Source: a bacterium (GTDB taxonomy: Bacteria; Patescibacteriota; Minisyncoccia; Minisyncoccales; DAOVPY01). From it: a stretch of DNA of 47,039 nt. The notes under the pieces are model-generated. The model was not told the DNA's origin. It was given only the letters and a program-made list of their open reading frames with translations, and did not search any database. The stretch is from positions 1-47,039 of the forward strand of contig JAUVKU010000002.1 in NCBI GenBank assembly GCA_030596105.1, in the 5' to 3' direction. The position numbers and the translations under genes were made by a program. Positions 1 through 9,200 of the stretch are shown here, piece by piece (position 1 is the first letter of the stretch; each line of letters opens with the position of its first letter).

Positions 1-18
1 TTATATTAAAATAAAAAA

Positions 19-459
19 ATGGAAAAACACTCTTTAGTCAGAACAATTTATCTTTATCTTTTTACCTTGCTCGGACTATCTCTTTTAATTATTGGTGGAG
101 TTGGCTTTTTAGATATGGGATTAAAAACTTTTGTTTTTACAAAAGCAGAAAAAGATCAAATGCTTTCGTATGATCGGTCGCCCGAACCCTATAATATTAA
201 TATCAAAACAATTGAAAAAGAAATAGAAAAAGGCAAAGAAGTGTGTCTTTCAGAAGAAGAAAAAAAAGAATTTAATAATTGGTTGGTTGGTTATAATGAC
301 TGGGAAAAAAGAAGGTCAGAAGTTAACTATATTACTTCGCGAAGGCACAAAGACGCTTCCAGAAATTTAGCGTTCATATTAATCGGACTTCCTTTGTACT
401 TCTATCATTGGAGAACTATTAAAAAAGAAACTAAGAACAAAGAAAAAATAAAAGCTTAA
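19..459 (+). CDS. small membrane protein of unknown function
   Basis: I do not recognise this 146-residue protein. A hydrophobic stretch at about residues 8-38 looks like one or two membrane-spanning segments, followed by a charged Lys/Glu-rich loop (about 40-110) and a second hydrophobic segment near 113-130 ending in a basic tail. This suggests a small integral membrane protein with the charged middle on one side. The ATG at 19 is the first possible start, and an AT-rich stretch precedes it. The stop lies 6 bases before the HD-domain gene, so the two are probably co-transcribed with thioredoxin. The function is unknown. The reading frame is convincing because of its length, its hydrophobic pattern and its tight operon spacing. 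Confidence 0.7.
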   Translation: MEKHSLVRTIYLYLFTLLGLSLLIIGGVGFLDMGLKTFVFTKAEKDQMLSYDRSPEPYNINIKTIEKEIEKGKEVCLSEEEKKEFNNWLVGYNDWEKRRSEVNYITSRRHKDASRNLAFILIGLPLYFYHWRTIKKETKNKEKIKA

Positions 460-465
460 AAAAAT

Positions 466-1122
466 ATGTTGACATTAAAAGAAGTAAGACAAAATCCTTT
501 TGTTTTAAAATTTTTAAAAGAAAGCAAACACACCCTTCAAACAGCAAGTTATACTGATCATGGATTAAATCATGCGGAATTAGTCGCAAAAAGATCCCGT
601 CTTTTAGCTGAAAATTTTAAACTTCCAGAAACAGAACAAGAAATGTGCGCCATAGCTGGATTTACGCATGATTTTGGAAATTTTTTAGGCAGAGAAAACC
701 ACGACTTAGCTGGAGCGATGCTATTCCAAAATATATTCAAAGACAATTTCAATCCAAATGAATTAACAGCAATTATGAAAGCTATTTCTGACCATGACGG
801 CTATGAATTAAAACTTTCCAGCCCAATTTCCGCTATTGTAATTTTAGCTGATAAATCTGACACGCGTCGCGAAAGAGTTCTTGAAAAAAACATAACTGCG
901 ATAAAAAGCGATATCCATAGCAGGGTAAATTACGCAGTTACTGGCAATAGATTAAAAATTGATAAAAAAAGGGTGACCTTAATTTTAAAGATTGACACTA
1001 ATTTTGTTCCTGTAATGGAATTTTTTGAGATTTTTACAAATAGAATGGTTTACTGCCGTAAGGCGGCTGAATGTTTAGATTGTAGTTTTGCTTTAATTAT
1101 TAATGGATTTAAATTACTTTAA
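466..1122 (+). CDS. HD-domain phosphohydrolase family protein
   Basis: This 218-residue protein carries the metal-binding layout of the HD superfamily: His36 in a DHGLNH context, the His68-Asp69 pair in FTHDFG, His110 in SDHDG and Asp129 in ILADKSD. HD proteins hydrolyse phosphomonoesters or phosphodiesters, often nucleotides; the substrate here cannot be inferred. The conserved H...HD...D set suggests an active enzyme. There is no signal peptide or clear membrane segment, so it should be cytoplasmic. It lies 6 bases after the upstream membrane protein, and its stop is 1 base from the likely thioredoxin ATG, which indicates a three-gene operon. It is short for an HD protein with extra domains and appears to be the HD fold alone. 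The family is confident; the reaction is not. Confidence 0.85.
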   Translation: MLTLKEVRQNPFVLKFLKESKHTLQTASYTDHGLNHAELVAKRSRLLAENFKLPETEQEMCAIAGFTHDFGNFLGRENHDLAGAMLFQNIFKDNFNPNELTAIMKAISDHDGYELKLSSPISAIVILADKSDTRRERVLEKNITAIKSDIHSRVNYAVTGNRLKIDKKRVTLILKIDTNFVPVMEFFEIFTNRMVYCRKAAECLDCSFALIINGFKLL

Positions 1123-1123
1123 T

Positions 1124-1438
1124 ATGATAGAATTTAATGATGAAAATTTTGAAGAAGAAGTTTTAAAAAGCGAACAATTAGTTTTAGTTGATTTTTGGAT
1201 GCCTGGATGTAAACCTTGTTTGGCAATAGCTCCTATTGTTGAAGAACTGGCTAAAGAATTTGAAGGAAAGGCAAAAATTGGAAAACTAAATGTGGTTGAA
1301 AATCCCGAAACTCCTAAAAAATATAAAATTCCAGCAGTTCCAACTTTAATTATTTTTAAAAATGGAGAACCAACAGAAAAAGCTGTTGGGTTGCGTCCAA
1401 AACAAGTTTTAATTGATAAGATCAACTCGTTAATGTAA
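1124..1438 (+). CDS. trxA: thioredoxin
   Basis: A 104-residue thioredoxin, the small cytoplasmic disulfide reductase. The active site reads FWMPGCKPC, with Cys29 and Cys32 in a CKPC arrangement instead of the classical CGPC. The cis-proline loop IPAVPTL and the following FKNGEP strand are present, so the whole fold is there. I prefer the ATG at 1124 over the in-frame ATG at 1103: it gives the usual thioredoxin N-terminus (a short strand before VLVDFW) and leaves a 1-base gap after the HD gene instead of an overlap. A strong hairpin terminator follows at 1455-1484. The unusual Pro-Gly before the first Cys and Lys between the cysteines may shift its redox potential (inference). Confidence 0.93.
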   Translation: MIEFNDENFEEEVLKSEQLVLVDFWMPGCKPCLAIAPIVEELAKEFEGKAKIGKLNVVENPETPKKYKIPAVPTLIIFKNGEPTEKAVGLRPKQVLIDKINSLM

Positions 1439-1454
1439 GAATGAATAAAATATA

Positions 1455-1484
1455 AAAACAGCTCCGATTTCTCGGAGCTGTTTT
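1455..1484. terminator. bidirectional hairpin terminator, copy 1
   Basis: A perfect 12-base-pair stem (AAAACAGCTCCG pairing with CGGAGCTGTTTT) with a 6-base loop ATTTCT. It sits between the convergent thioredoxin (+) and glycosyltransferase (-) genes, and A/T tracts on both sides let it work on either strand. The same hairpin with its flank recurs at 4046-4075. Confidence 0.9.
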
Positions 1485-1513
1485 ATTGTTATTCTATTTT
1501 ACTGAAACTTTAA

Positions 1514-2629
1514 TTATTTTTTGCTTTTCAAAAGTTTATAATACAACTTTTCATGGCTATCCGCCATTTTTTGAACAGTAAATTTTTTCTCTATGTGCTC
1601 ACGACAATTTCGCCTCATCTTTATATACTCCTCTTCAGGCATTTGATAAAGCTTTTTGATTGCCTCTGCGTAACCTTTTATGTTTGGCTTTTTATTTTTA
1701 TCAAACGGCTTAACAATAAATCCAGTTTTCCCATCTTGAACTATCTCTGAGACAGAACCTCTGTCAAAAGCAATAACTGGAGTTCCGCAAGCCATGGCCT
1801 CTATCATAGTCAAACCAAATGGCTCGTCCCATTGAATAGGCATAAGAAACGCCTTAGCTGATGCGTAAGCGTTATACCACTCCTTAGAATACTTTTTCAC
1901 CATTCCTTTATAAGAGATGTCTTTATTGGTTTGAGAAAGCACGGAATCCCTTAAATAATCCTCTTTTCCGGGGCCGTAAATGTCTAGCTTTATTTTATTT
2001 TGTTTGGACGCTTTAATTGCAAATTCAACGCCTTTTTCTTTTGAAACCCGACTTAAAAATACGCAATTATTCTTTGGTTTTAAACTAAAAGGATAATTTT
2101 CAACATTAACCCCATGATAAATGGTTTCCACATAATTCAAAGACGGAAATGTTTTTCTCTGAGCGTTTGAGATAGATATTAGCTTTGATTTCTTAAAAAA
2201 AGTCATCAATGGCTTAAAAGGCGAAACAAAATTTTCATGTATAGTAAAGACCACAGGACATTTTGCAAATTTAACAAATGGCTCTCCAAAAATTACACGC
2301 CCCACATGAAGATGAATAATATCGTATTTATCAGAATTTTTAATAAGCTCGCTAATGTAAGCTATCCTATAAGCAACATGTAAATCTTTCACCCATTCTT
2401 CGGGTATAAAAGCGTAATCAAGTTTATGTGGCAATAGCCCCAGATTAACTATTTTCGCTTTTTTCATAGACGATCCTTTTGAAGCATAAATAGTCACACT
2501 ATGACCCTTTTTAATCATTGCCTCTGCCATATCTTGCATTACATCCGCATTAGCGGTAATAAGATCTTTTGGCGGTGGAAACACCGTCCTATTTGAACAA
2601 TAATAAGCAATTTTTAATTTTTTTTTCAT
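1514..2629 (-). CDS. glycosyltransferase family 4
   Basis: A 371-residue GT-B fold glycosyltransferase of family GT4. The N-terminal half begins KIAYYCSNRTVFPPPKD, an acceptor-side Rossmann domain. The C-terminal half has FLSRVSKEKGVEFAI and the signature EX7E motif in EPFGLTMIEAMACGTPVIAF (about residues 267-287), which binds the nucleotide-sugar donor. It should transfer a hexose from an NDP- or UDP-sugar to a cell-surface glycan or glycolipid; donor and acceptor cannot be read. The ATG at 2629 is clear, and the upstream GT4 gene ends 7 bases before it, so the two are one operon. It shares the downstream terminator at 1455-1484 with thioredoxin. Confidence 0.9.
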   Translation of the reverse strand: MKKKLKIAYYCSNRTVFPPPKDLITANADVMQDMAEAMIKKGHSVTIYASKGSSMKKAKIVNLGLLPHKLDYAFIPEEWVKDLHVAYRIAYISELIKNSDKYDIIHLHVGRVIFGEPFVKFAKCPVVFTIHENFVSPFKPLMTFFKKSKLISISNAQRKTFPSLNYVETIYHGVNVENYPFSLKPKNNCVFLSRVSKEKGVEFAIKASKQNKIKLDIYGPGKEDYLRDSVLSQTNKDISYKGMVKKYSKEWYNAYASAKAFLMPIQWDEPFGLTMIEAMACGTPVIAFDRGSVSEIVQDGKTGFIVKPFDKNKKPNIKGYAEAIKKLYQMPEEEYIKMRRNCREHIEKKFTVQKMADSHEKLYYKLLKSKK

Positions 2630-2636
2630 ATAAAAA

Positions 2637-3920
2637 TTATGATAATAATTCTTGATATAATTTTAACATTTCTAAAGTGATTTTATTCCAACTATAATTT
2701 TCTTTTACAACTACTTCAGCATTTTTAGTCAATTTATTTCTCAATTTTTCATCTTTAAAAAGCTGAATTATTTTTTTCGCAAGAATTCTATGATTTTTTG
2801 GTGGGAAAAGAAGTCCCGTTTTTCTATTTTGTATGATATAAGAAAGCCCTCCAACATTTGAAGCAACCACAGGCACACCACAACGCATTGCTTCTAACGA
2901 TGTCATACCAAAAGGTTCATAATAAGATGGAATTACAAAAACATCGCCAGCTGAATAATAATAACTTAATTTTTTTTGATCTCTTCTACCTAAAAATAAA
3001 ATTTGTTTTTCAATTTCTAATGCTTTAGCAATCTCTTTTAATCGGCTAATTTCCCTCTTATCATCAGGATCACCCTTTTTGCCGATTTTCCCACCAACGA
3101 CCACAATATTTAAATTTAATCCTGGCAAAGCCTTTGAAACCAAAGGAAGCGCCCTTATTAATGTTTCAATCCCCTTACGCCAATCCATCCGCCCAATATA
3201 CGAAATAATTTTATCTGTTTCGGAAAAATGATTAATATAGCTTCTTGCGCTCTTATGATTTATTTTCCTAAATCGTTTTAAATTAACTCCACACGGAATA
3301 GTTTTTATCTTGCTCTCCAAATCAAAATCATAATAATGCATCAAGTCTCTTTTTTCTGGCGGATTTGTTGCTATTATAGCGTCTGTTGTTTCCATTATCT
3401 CTTTTTCGGCTATTAAACGCTCTTTAAAATCTTCAATATTTATATCCTCTTTTTCAAATTCTTTTAATGTGCGATGACGAACATGCCCCAAGGAATGAAA
3501 AGTTTGCACCATTGGAATACGACATATTCTTTTTATTTGAGCCGCTACCCAACCGCCTAAATAATAATTTCCGTGAATTATTTTATAATTAATTTTATTC
3601 TCAGTCTTGTAAGCAAGAAAATTGCCAATAAATTCTGGCAACGCTTCAAATACTTTATTCTTTGGCATGAAATAACGAGGACCTGCCTTTATATATACAA
3701 TGTTCACATTTTTCGCATAAGGCTTGACCATTTTTGTTCTTTTTCTTCTCAGTCTAGTAAAAACATCAACTGACCAACCACTTCGTCCCAAAGCCTTGCT
3801 CAACTCAGAGACATAAACATTCTGCCCCCCTGCTTCATGCCCACCCAACTTAGCTGACGGATCAGAGTGAATGCTAATAATCGCTATTCTTTTTTTAGAA
3901 CTATTTTTTTCGTTACTCAT
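2637..3920 (-). CDS. glycosyltransferase family 4 (sucrose-phosphate-synthase/MshA-like)
   Basis: A GT4 glycosyltransferase with an N-terminal GGQNVYVSELSKALG segment, typical of the branch that includes sucrose-phosphate synthase and MshA-type enzymes. Central IGRMDWRKGIETLI and the C-terminal EX7E motif EPFGMTSLEAMRCGVPVVAS bind the donor nucleotide sugar. The frame extends upstream to a TTG at 3995, but the ATG at 3920 is preferred because the extra 25 residues are Lys/Asn-rich and unlike the family. This gives 427 residues, normal for GT4. It precedes a second GT4 gene by 7 bases, so the two probably act in sequence on one surface polysaccharide. A TATAAT-like box at 3969-3974 could be its promoter, but no good -35 box stands at the right distance. 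Confidence 0.88.
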   Translation of the reverse strand: MSNEKNSSKKRIAIISIHSDPSAKLGGHEAGGQNVYVSELSKALGRSGWSVDVFTRLRRKRTKMVKPYAKNVNIVYIKAGPRYFMPKNKVFEALPEFIGNFLAYKTENKINYKIIHGNYYLGGWVAAQIKRICRIPMVQTFHSLGHVRHRTLKEFEKEDINIEDFKERLIAEKEIMETTDAIIATNPPEKRDLMHYYDFDLESKIKTIPCGVNLKRFRKINHKSARSYINHFSETDKIISYIGRMDWRKGIETLIRALPLVSKALPGLNLNIVVVGGKIGKKGDPDDKREISRLKEIAKALEIEKQILFLGRRDQKKLSYYYSAGDVFVIPSYYEPFGMTSLEAMRCGVPVVASNVGGLSYIIQNRKTGLLFPPKNHRILAKKIIQLFKDEKLRNKLTKNAEVVVKENYSWNKITLEMLKLYQELLS

Positions 3921-4045
3921 AATTTTAAAAGCAAAAATTTTTTGAAAATTCTTTTTTTCTTTATTTAAATTATAATTTAATTCTAACCCTAACAATGAGT
4001 TGCGTCAATGATATACGACAAATCCAAGATATGTTTTGTAATATA

Positions 4046-4075
4046 AAAACAGCTCCGATTTCTCGGAGCTGTTTT
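4046..4075 (-). terminator. hairpin terminator, copy 2 (downstream of typA)
   Basis: The same 30-base hairpin as at 1455-1484, with a 12-base-pair stem and 6-base loop. It lies 9 bases past the typA stop codon and is followed by an A/T tract. The flanking bases are shared as well, so about 34 bases are identical between the two copies. Confidence 0.9.
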
Positions 4076-4083
4076 TTATTATT

Positions 4084-5871
4084 TTATTTGCCTCTACGTT
4101 TAATTTGAGTGCGTTGTGTTTCAGTTAAATATCTTTTTCTAAGCCGAATACTTTTTGGCGTAATTTCAAGATATTCATCATTATTCATAATCTCAAATCC
4201 AGATTCAATAGTAATCTCTTGTGGAGGGACAAGCTGAATAGCGTCATCAGATCCAGAAGCTCGCATATTTGTAAGCTGTTTACCTTTAATCGGATTTACA
4301 GCTGATTCTTCGCCCTTTGAAGTGTTGCCGATCACCATGCCTTCATATACTTCTGTGCCCGGACCGACATACAGCGTTCCTCGTTTTTGAAGATTATTAA
4401 GCGAGAAACCTAAAGTTTTTCCATTTGCCATTGATGTCATTGATCCAGTTAAACGCTTTTGTATTTCTCCAGCGTATTTCTTAAAACCAATTACTCTACT
4501 CGTAAGAATCCCCTCTCCTTTTGTGTCAATAATAAATTGTCCGCGATAACCCAAAAGGCCACGCGTAGGCATTTCAAACTCCAAACGAACAATATCTCCA
4601 TTTTGCTTAACTTCAAGAAGTTTTGCCTTTCGCTTACTTAATTTTTCAATTATCGTTCCTTGATAGGAAACAGGAATATCAACAGTAACCTCTTCATGTG
4701 GTTCAGTCTTAATACCGTCTTTTTCTTTAAAAATAATGCGTGGTTGCGAAACCTGCAATTCATATCCCTCGCGACGCATATTTTCAAGAAGTATTGCGAT
4801 ATGTAATTCGCCTCTTCCAATAACCTTAAAATTGTTAACTTCACTAAAATCAATAAACAGTCCCACATTTATTTCAAGTTCGCGCTCAAGTCGTTCGCGA
4901 ACCTGCCTACCTGTTACAAATTTCCCCTCCCTGCCAGCAAGAGGAGAATCATTGACTAAAAAACTCAATGAAATTGTTGGCTCATCAATCTTAATCTCTG
5001 GAAGTAACACAGCATTTTCATCTGAAGTAATCATTTCGCCAATAAATATATCTGGCAAACCAGCAATCATAACAATATCACCAGCATACGCTTCAGAAAC
5101 TTCTTCGCGAGAAACGCCTTTTAATGTAAAAAGTTTTGTGATTTTTCCAGACCGTATTTCTTTTGTTGGATTTTTAACAAAAACAGTTTCGCCAACACGA
5201 ATAACGCCATCATAAATACGGCTTATGGCAATTCTTCCAAGAAAATTATCATACGCAAGATTAAATGACTGCGCTCGTAATGGTGCGTCTAAATTAGCAA
5301 CTGCAGCAGGAACATCTTCAAGAATTGTATCCAAAAGCGGTAAAACACTATTTGAATCCTCGTCAAGATTTTTTTTCACAATTCCATCACGAGCAATTGC
5401 ATATACGGTAGTAAAATTGAGTTGTTCATCGTTTGCGCCAAGATCTAAAAATAATTCAAATACTTGCTCTTTTGCTAATTTTGGATCTGCGCCCTGTTTA
5501 TCAATTTTATTAATAACCAAAATTGGCTTAAGTCCAAGTTCAAGCGATTTCTTTAATACAAAACGTGTTTGAGGCATTGGCCCCTCTTTAGCGTCAACAA
5601 CCAAAAGCACGGAATCAATAGAACGAAGCACTCGCTCTACTTCTGAACCAAAATCCGCATGGCCGGGCGTATCAACAATATTAATCTTTGTTCCATTATA
5701 AAAAACGGCGGAATTCTTCGCGTAAATAGTAATTCCCCTTTCCTTTTCCAATATATTGGTATCCATGCTCATTCCCTCTTCAAACGCTCCCGTTTGACGC
5801 ATAATCGCGTCCGTTAGAGTTGTTTTACCATGATCAACATGGGCTATAATTGCAATATTACGAATTTCCAT
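4084..5871 (-). CDS. typA: translational GTPase TypA/BipA
   Basis: A 595-residue ribosome-associated GTPase of the TypA/BipA family, which acts in ribosome assembly and stress adaptation. GTPase motifs are clear: P-loop AHVDHGKTT near residue 10, DTPGHADFG, and NKID. The TypA-specific C-terminal half follows, including the segment [11 protein letters not shown]. The open frame reaches a TTG at 5979, but a good promoter (5959-5987) would start transcription downstream of it. The ATG at 5871 has a purine-rich GAAAGGAAG directly in front and gives the canonical start [18 protein letters not shown]. The leader of about 80 bases starts with a hairpin (5921-5940). It appears monocistronic, ending at terminator copy 2. 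Confidence 0.97.
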   Translation of the reverse strand: MEIRNIAIIAHVDHGKTTLTDAIMRQTGAFEEGMSMDTNILEKERGITIYAKNSAVFYNGTKINIVDTPGHADFGSEVERVLRSIDSVLLVVDAKEGPMPQTRFVLKKSLELGLKPILVINKIDKQGADPKLAKEQVFELFLDLGANDEQLNFTTVYAIARDGIVKKNLDEDSNSVLPLLDTILEDVPAAVANLDAPLRAQSFNLAYDNFLGRIAISRIYDGVIRVGETVFVKNPTKEIRSGKITKLFTLKGVSREEVSEAYAGDIVMIAGLPDIFIGEMITSDENAVLLPEIKIDEPTISLSFLVNDSPLAGREGKFVTGRQVRERLERELEINVGLFIDFSEVNNFKVIGRGELHIAILLENMRREGYELQVSQPRIIFKEKDGIKTEPHEEVTVDIPVSYQGTIIEKLSKRKAKLLEVKQNGDIVRLEFEMPTRGLLGYRGQFIIDTKGEGILTSRVIGFKKYAGEIQKRLTGSMTSMANGKTLGFSLNNLQKRGTLYVGPGTEVYEGMVIGNTSKGEESAVNPIKGKQLTNMRASGSDDAIQLVPPQEITIESGFEIMNNDEYLEITPKSIRLRKRYLTETQRTQIKRRGK

Positions 5872-5920
5872 CTTCCTTTCAAAAAATAACTTGTTTATAA
5901 CAGTTTTAACTATATAACAG

Positions 5921-5940
5921 ACCTGTTGCTTAACAGGCCT
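5921..5940. repeat. palindrome in typA leader (member of GACCYGTTGC repeat family)
   Basis: ACCTGTTGCTTAACAGG forms a 6-base-pair stem (CCTGTT/AACAGG) with loop GCTT. It resembles the palindromes at 22774-22812, 23281-23315 and 28483-28580, which share the core GACCYGTTGCYTAA. On the minus strand it should lie near the 5' end of the typA message. Confidence 0.5.
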
Positions 5941-5958
5941 AAAATAGTTTACTGTTAA

Positions 5959-5987
5959 AGTATACATAAAAATAGACAAAAAGTCAA
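5959..5987 (-). promoter_or_regulatory. sigma-70-type promoter of typA
   Basis: On the minus strand, TTGACT (5982-5987) and TATACT (5959-5964) are separated by exactly 17 bases. Predicted initiation near 5952 gives a leader of about 80 bases before the typA ATG at 5871. It also argues against the longer TTG-started frame. Confidence 0.7.
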
Positions 5988-6037
5988 ATTTAACTTAATA
6001 AAAATCGCCCCATATTCTTACACCTTACCCTTAAAAT

Positions 6038-6065
6038 TTGCCAGAAAAACAGAAAATGATATAAT
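6038..6065 (+). promoter_or_regulatory. sigma-70-type promoter of dnaE
   Basis: TTGCCA (6038-6043) and a perfect TATAAT (6060-6065) are separated by 16 bases. Transcription should start near 6072, just inside the palindromic element whose GAGACTGTT end begins at 6066. The dnaE leader would then be about 160 bases long. Confidence 0.65.
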
Positions 6066-6224
6066 GAGACTGTTAAATAATATGCTTTCGTAGCGAGATT
6101 TAAAAATTTTGAGCGAGAATTGTGAAAAACGAGGAGGTTATGCCATAGTATAGCTGACGAGTTCTGAATAATTCGTAGCCGAAATTTTAAAATCGCAGTA
6201 GAAATGATATTGTTCAACAGTCTC
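6066..6224 (+). promoter_or_regulatory. 159-base near-palindromic leader element of dnaE
   Basis: The element begins GAGACTGTT and ends AACAGTCTC, and almost its whole length can fold back on itself. The arm at 6084-6108 (TTTCGTAGCGAGATTT then A/T) mirrors 6181-6205 (A/T then AATCGCAGTAGAAA), and inner segments around GAGCGAGAATT and GAATAATTCGTAGCC also pair imperfectly. It lies between a promoter and the dnaE ATG, which starts 9 bases after the element ends. Shorter related elements lie before the gene at 36885-37268 (element 37275-37366) and before ftsI (31443-31507). It could be a structured 5' untranslated region or a miniature inverted-repeat element fixed in promoter-proximal sites. 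The minus-strand frame across it looks like chance. No other gene is seen in 5872-6232. Confidence 0.75.
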
Positions 6225-6232
6225 AAACTTTA

Positions 6233-9200
6233 ATGTCTAAATTTACACATTTACATGTTCATAGCCATTATTCCCTATTAGACGGTCTTTCAAAAATAGA
6301 CGAACTTTTAGATTATGTGAAAGAATCGGGAATGGATTCTGTGGCATTAACTGATCACGGCGTACTTTACGGAGCTGTGGAATTTTACAAAAAAGCAAAA
6401 AAGAAAGGAATAAAACCTATTATTGGCTGTGAGGTTTATGTTGCTTACGAAGGATTAGAACAAAAAAGACCAGGTATTGACGATAAAAAATATCATTTAA
6501 TTCTACTCGCAAAAAACGAAAAAGGATATAAAAATTTGGTTAAATTAGTTTCTAAAGCGCATTTAGAAGGCTTTTATTATAAGCCTCGTATTGACGAAGA
6601 ATTACTTGCCAGGCACAGCGAAGGACTAATCGCTCTATCTGCTTGCATTCAAGGAAAAATCCCACATCTCTTTATCGCTAACAAACCAGAAGAAGCGGAA
6701 AAAACAGCACTAAAATACCAAAAAATTTTTGGAAAAAATAATTTTTATTTAGAGCTTCAACATCACGAAAATGTTCCAGGACAAGAAAAAGCAAATAATG
6801 CTTTAATAGCGCTTTCCAAAAAATTAGATATTCCCCTTGTAGCAACTAACGATTGCCACTATTTAAGAGAAGAAGATGCTGAAGCCCAAGACATTTTAGT
6901 TCTTATCAATACTGGAACAAATATCAATGATAAAAATCGCCTATCAATGATGTCTGATAATTTTTCAATGTATCCACCAGATAAAATGGCGAAACTTTTC
7001 AAAGAAACTCCTGAAGCAATTAGCAATACGCAAAAAATTGTTGAACAATGTAATTTTGATTTTAAATTGGGCGAAACAAAACTTCCCTATTTCCCAGTCC
7101 CAGACAAAGAAACTCCTGAAAAATATCTAAAAAAACTTTGCGAACAAGGATTAAAAAAACGCAAATCTGAAATATCGGATAAAAACGATGCACTCAAACG
7201 ATTGGATTACGAGCTTTCAATTATCCACAAAATGGGATTTGATGCGTATTTCCTTATTGTCCAAGATTTTGTTAATTGGGCAAAACAAAATCGCATTGTT
7301 GTGGGTCCTGGAAGAGGTAGCGCGGCAGGTTCGCTAGTTTCGTTTGTCTTAAACATTACAGATGTTAATCCATTAAAATATGACCTACTTTTTGAACGAT
7401 TTTTAAATCCGTCTAGAATTTCAATGCCTGATATTGACCTTGATTTCACTGACTGGAGAAGAGATGAAGTCATAAACTATATTGCTGAAAAATACGGCAA
7501 AGAAAATGTGGCGCAAATTATTACATTTGGAACAATGGCTGCAAGGGCCGTTATAAGAGATGTTGGCAGAGCATTACAATATCCCTATGCCTATTGCGAC
7601 CAAATTGCTAAAATGATACCACTTGGATTTAATTTAGATGAAACATTAGAAAATGTAAACGAATTCAAAAAACTTTACGAATCAAATAAACAAGCAAGTC
7701 GTTTAATTGACTTAGGTAAAAAATTAGAAGGTTGCGCTAGACACGCCTCAACACATGCCTGTGGATTAGTAATTTCCAAAGATCCTTTAACCGAAACTGT
7801 TCCATTACAACGATCATCAAAACAAAACAGTCAGGCCATTGTTACTCAATATGAAATGCATGCAATTGAAGATTTAGGATTGTTGAAAATGGATCTTTTG
7901 GGATTAAAAAATCTAACTATCATTGAAGACACCTTGGCCAGAATTTACAAAGTTAGAAACGAATCATTAAAAATAGAAGAAATTCCTTTAAATAATAAAG
8001 GAACTTACGAACTTTTACAAAAAGGAGATAGCACATCAGTATTTCAATTAGAATCAGATGGAATGAAACGATACCTAAGAGAATTAAAACCAACTGAGTT
8101 TGAAGACATAATCGCTATGGTTGCGCTATATAGACCGGGGCCAATGCAATTCATACCAGACTATATTAGAGGAAAATATAACCCAGAAAAAATAACATAT
8201 TTACATCCTAAGTTAAAACCAATTCTAAAAAACACCTATGGAATTATGGTTTACCAGGAACAATTGATGCAAATCGCCCAACAATTCGCTGGATTTTCCT
8301 TGGCAGAAGCAGACATTCTAAGAAAGGCTGTTGGCAAAAAAATTAAAGGCCTTCTTTTAAAACAAAAAGAAAAATTTATTGATGGAGCTATAAAAAACGG
8401 GGCCGAAGAACGAATTGCCAAAAAAATATGGGAATGGGTGTTGCCATTCGCCAGCTACGGCTTTAACCGATCACATGCTGCATGCTACGCCATGATCGCA
8501 TATAGAACAGCTTATCTAAAAGTTAATTATCCAATAGAATTTATGGCATCTGTTTTAACATCAGAAAAAAACGATATTGAAAAAATCGCTTTTCTGATAG
8601 ATGAATGCAAAAGAATGAAAATAGAAGTTTTGCCACCCGACATCAATGAAAGTTTTAAAAACTTTTCAGTTGTCCCAAAACAAAATAAAATCCGTTTTGG
8701 ACTTTTAGCGATTAAAAATGTGGGCTATAATGTAGTTGAAGCAATAGTTGAAGAAAGAAAAGAAAATGGTTCGTTTCTTTCTATTGGGGATTTCACTGAA
8801 AGAGTGCCGTCAAAATATGTAAACAAAAAATCCATGGAAAGCTTGATTAAAACTGGAGCCTTTGATAACTTTGAAGAAAGAAACAAGCTTTTAACAAATT
8901 TAGAAAAATTACTTGAATGGAGCCGTGAAGCGCAAAAAAATAAAATAAGTGGGCAAAAGGGACTTTTTGACACCCTGCCAACAAGCAAAAACAATACTGG
9001 TCCTATTCTTGCTTCAGCTCCAGAGCTTGAAAGAAGAAAAAAATTAGATTGGGAAAAAGAGCTTTTGGGCCTTTATATTAGTAGCCACCCATTAAAAAAT
9101 TTCAAAAAAAATTTTGAAGCAAAAGTATTGCCTATAACAAAAATTTCGATAAATTCAACAGGAAAAAGAATAAGAATTTTAGGTATTATTTCCACAATTA

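Noticed and set aside
2637..3995. 25-residue N-terminal extension of the second glycosyltransferase
   Set aside because: It would start at a TTG, is Lys/Asn-rich and is not part of the GT4 fold; the ATG at 3920 is more plausible.
5872..5979. 36-residue N-terminal extension of TypA from a TTG
   Set aside because: The predicted promoter lies within it, and the ATG at 5871 gives the family start.
5990..6226. 78-residue minus-strand frame between typA and dnaE
   Set aside because: Most of it runs through the palindromic leader element, overlaps the promoters of both genes and has no family-like pattern.
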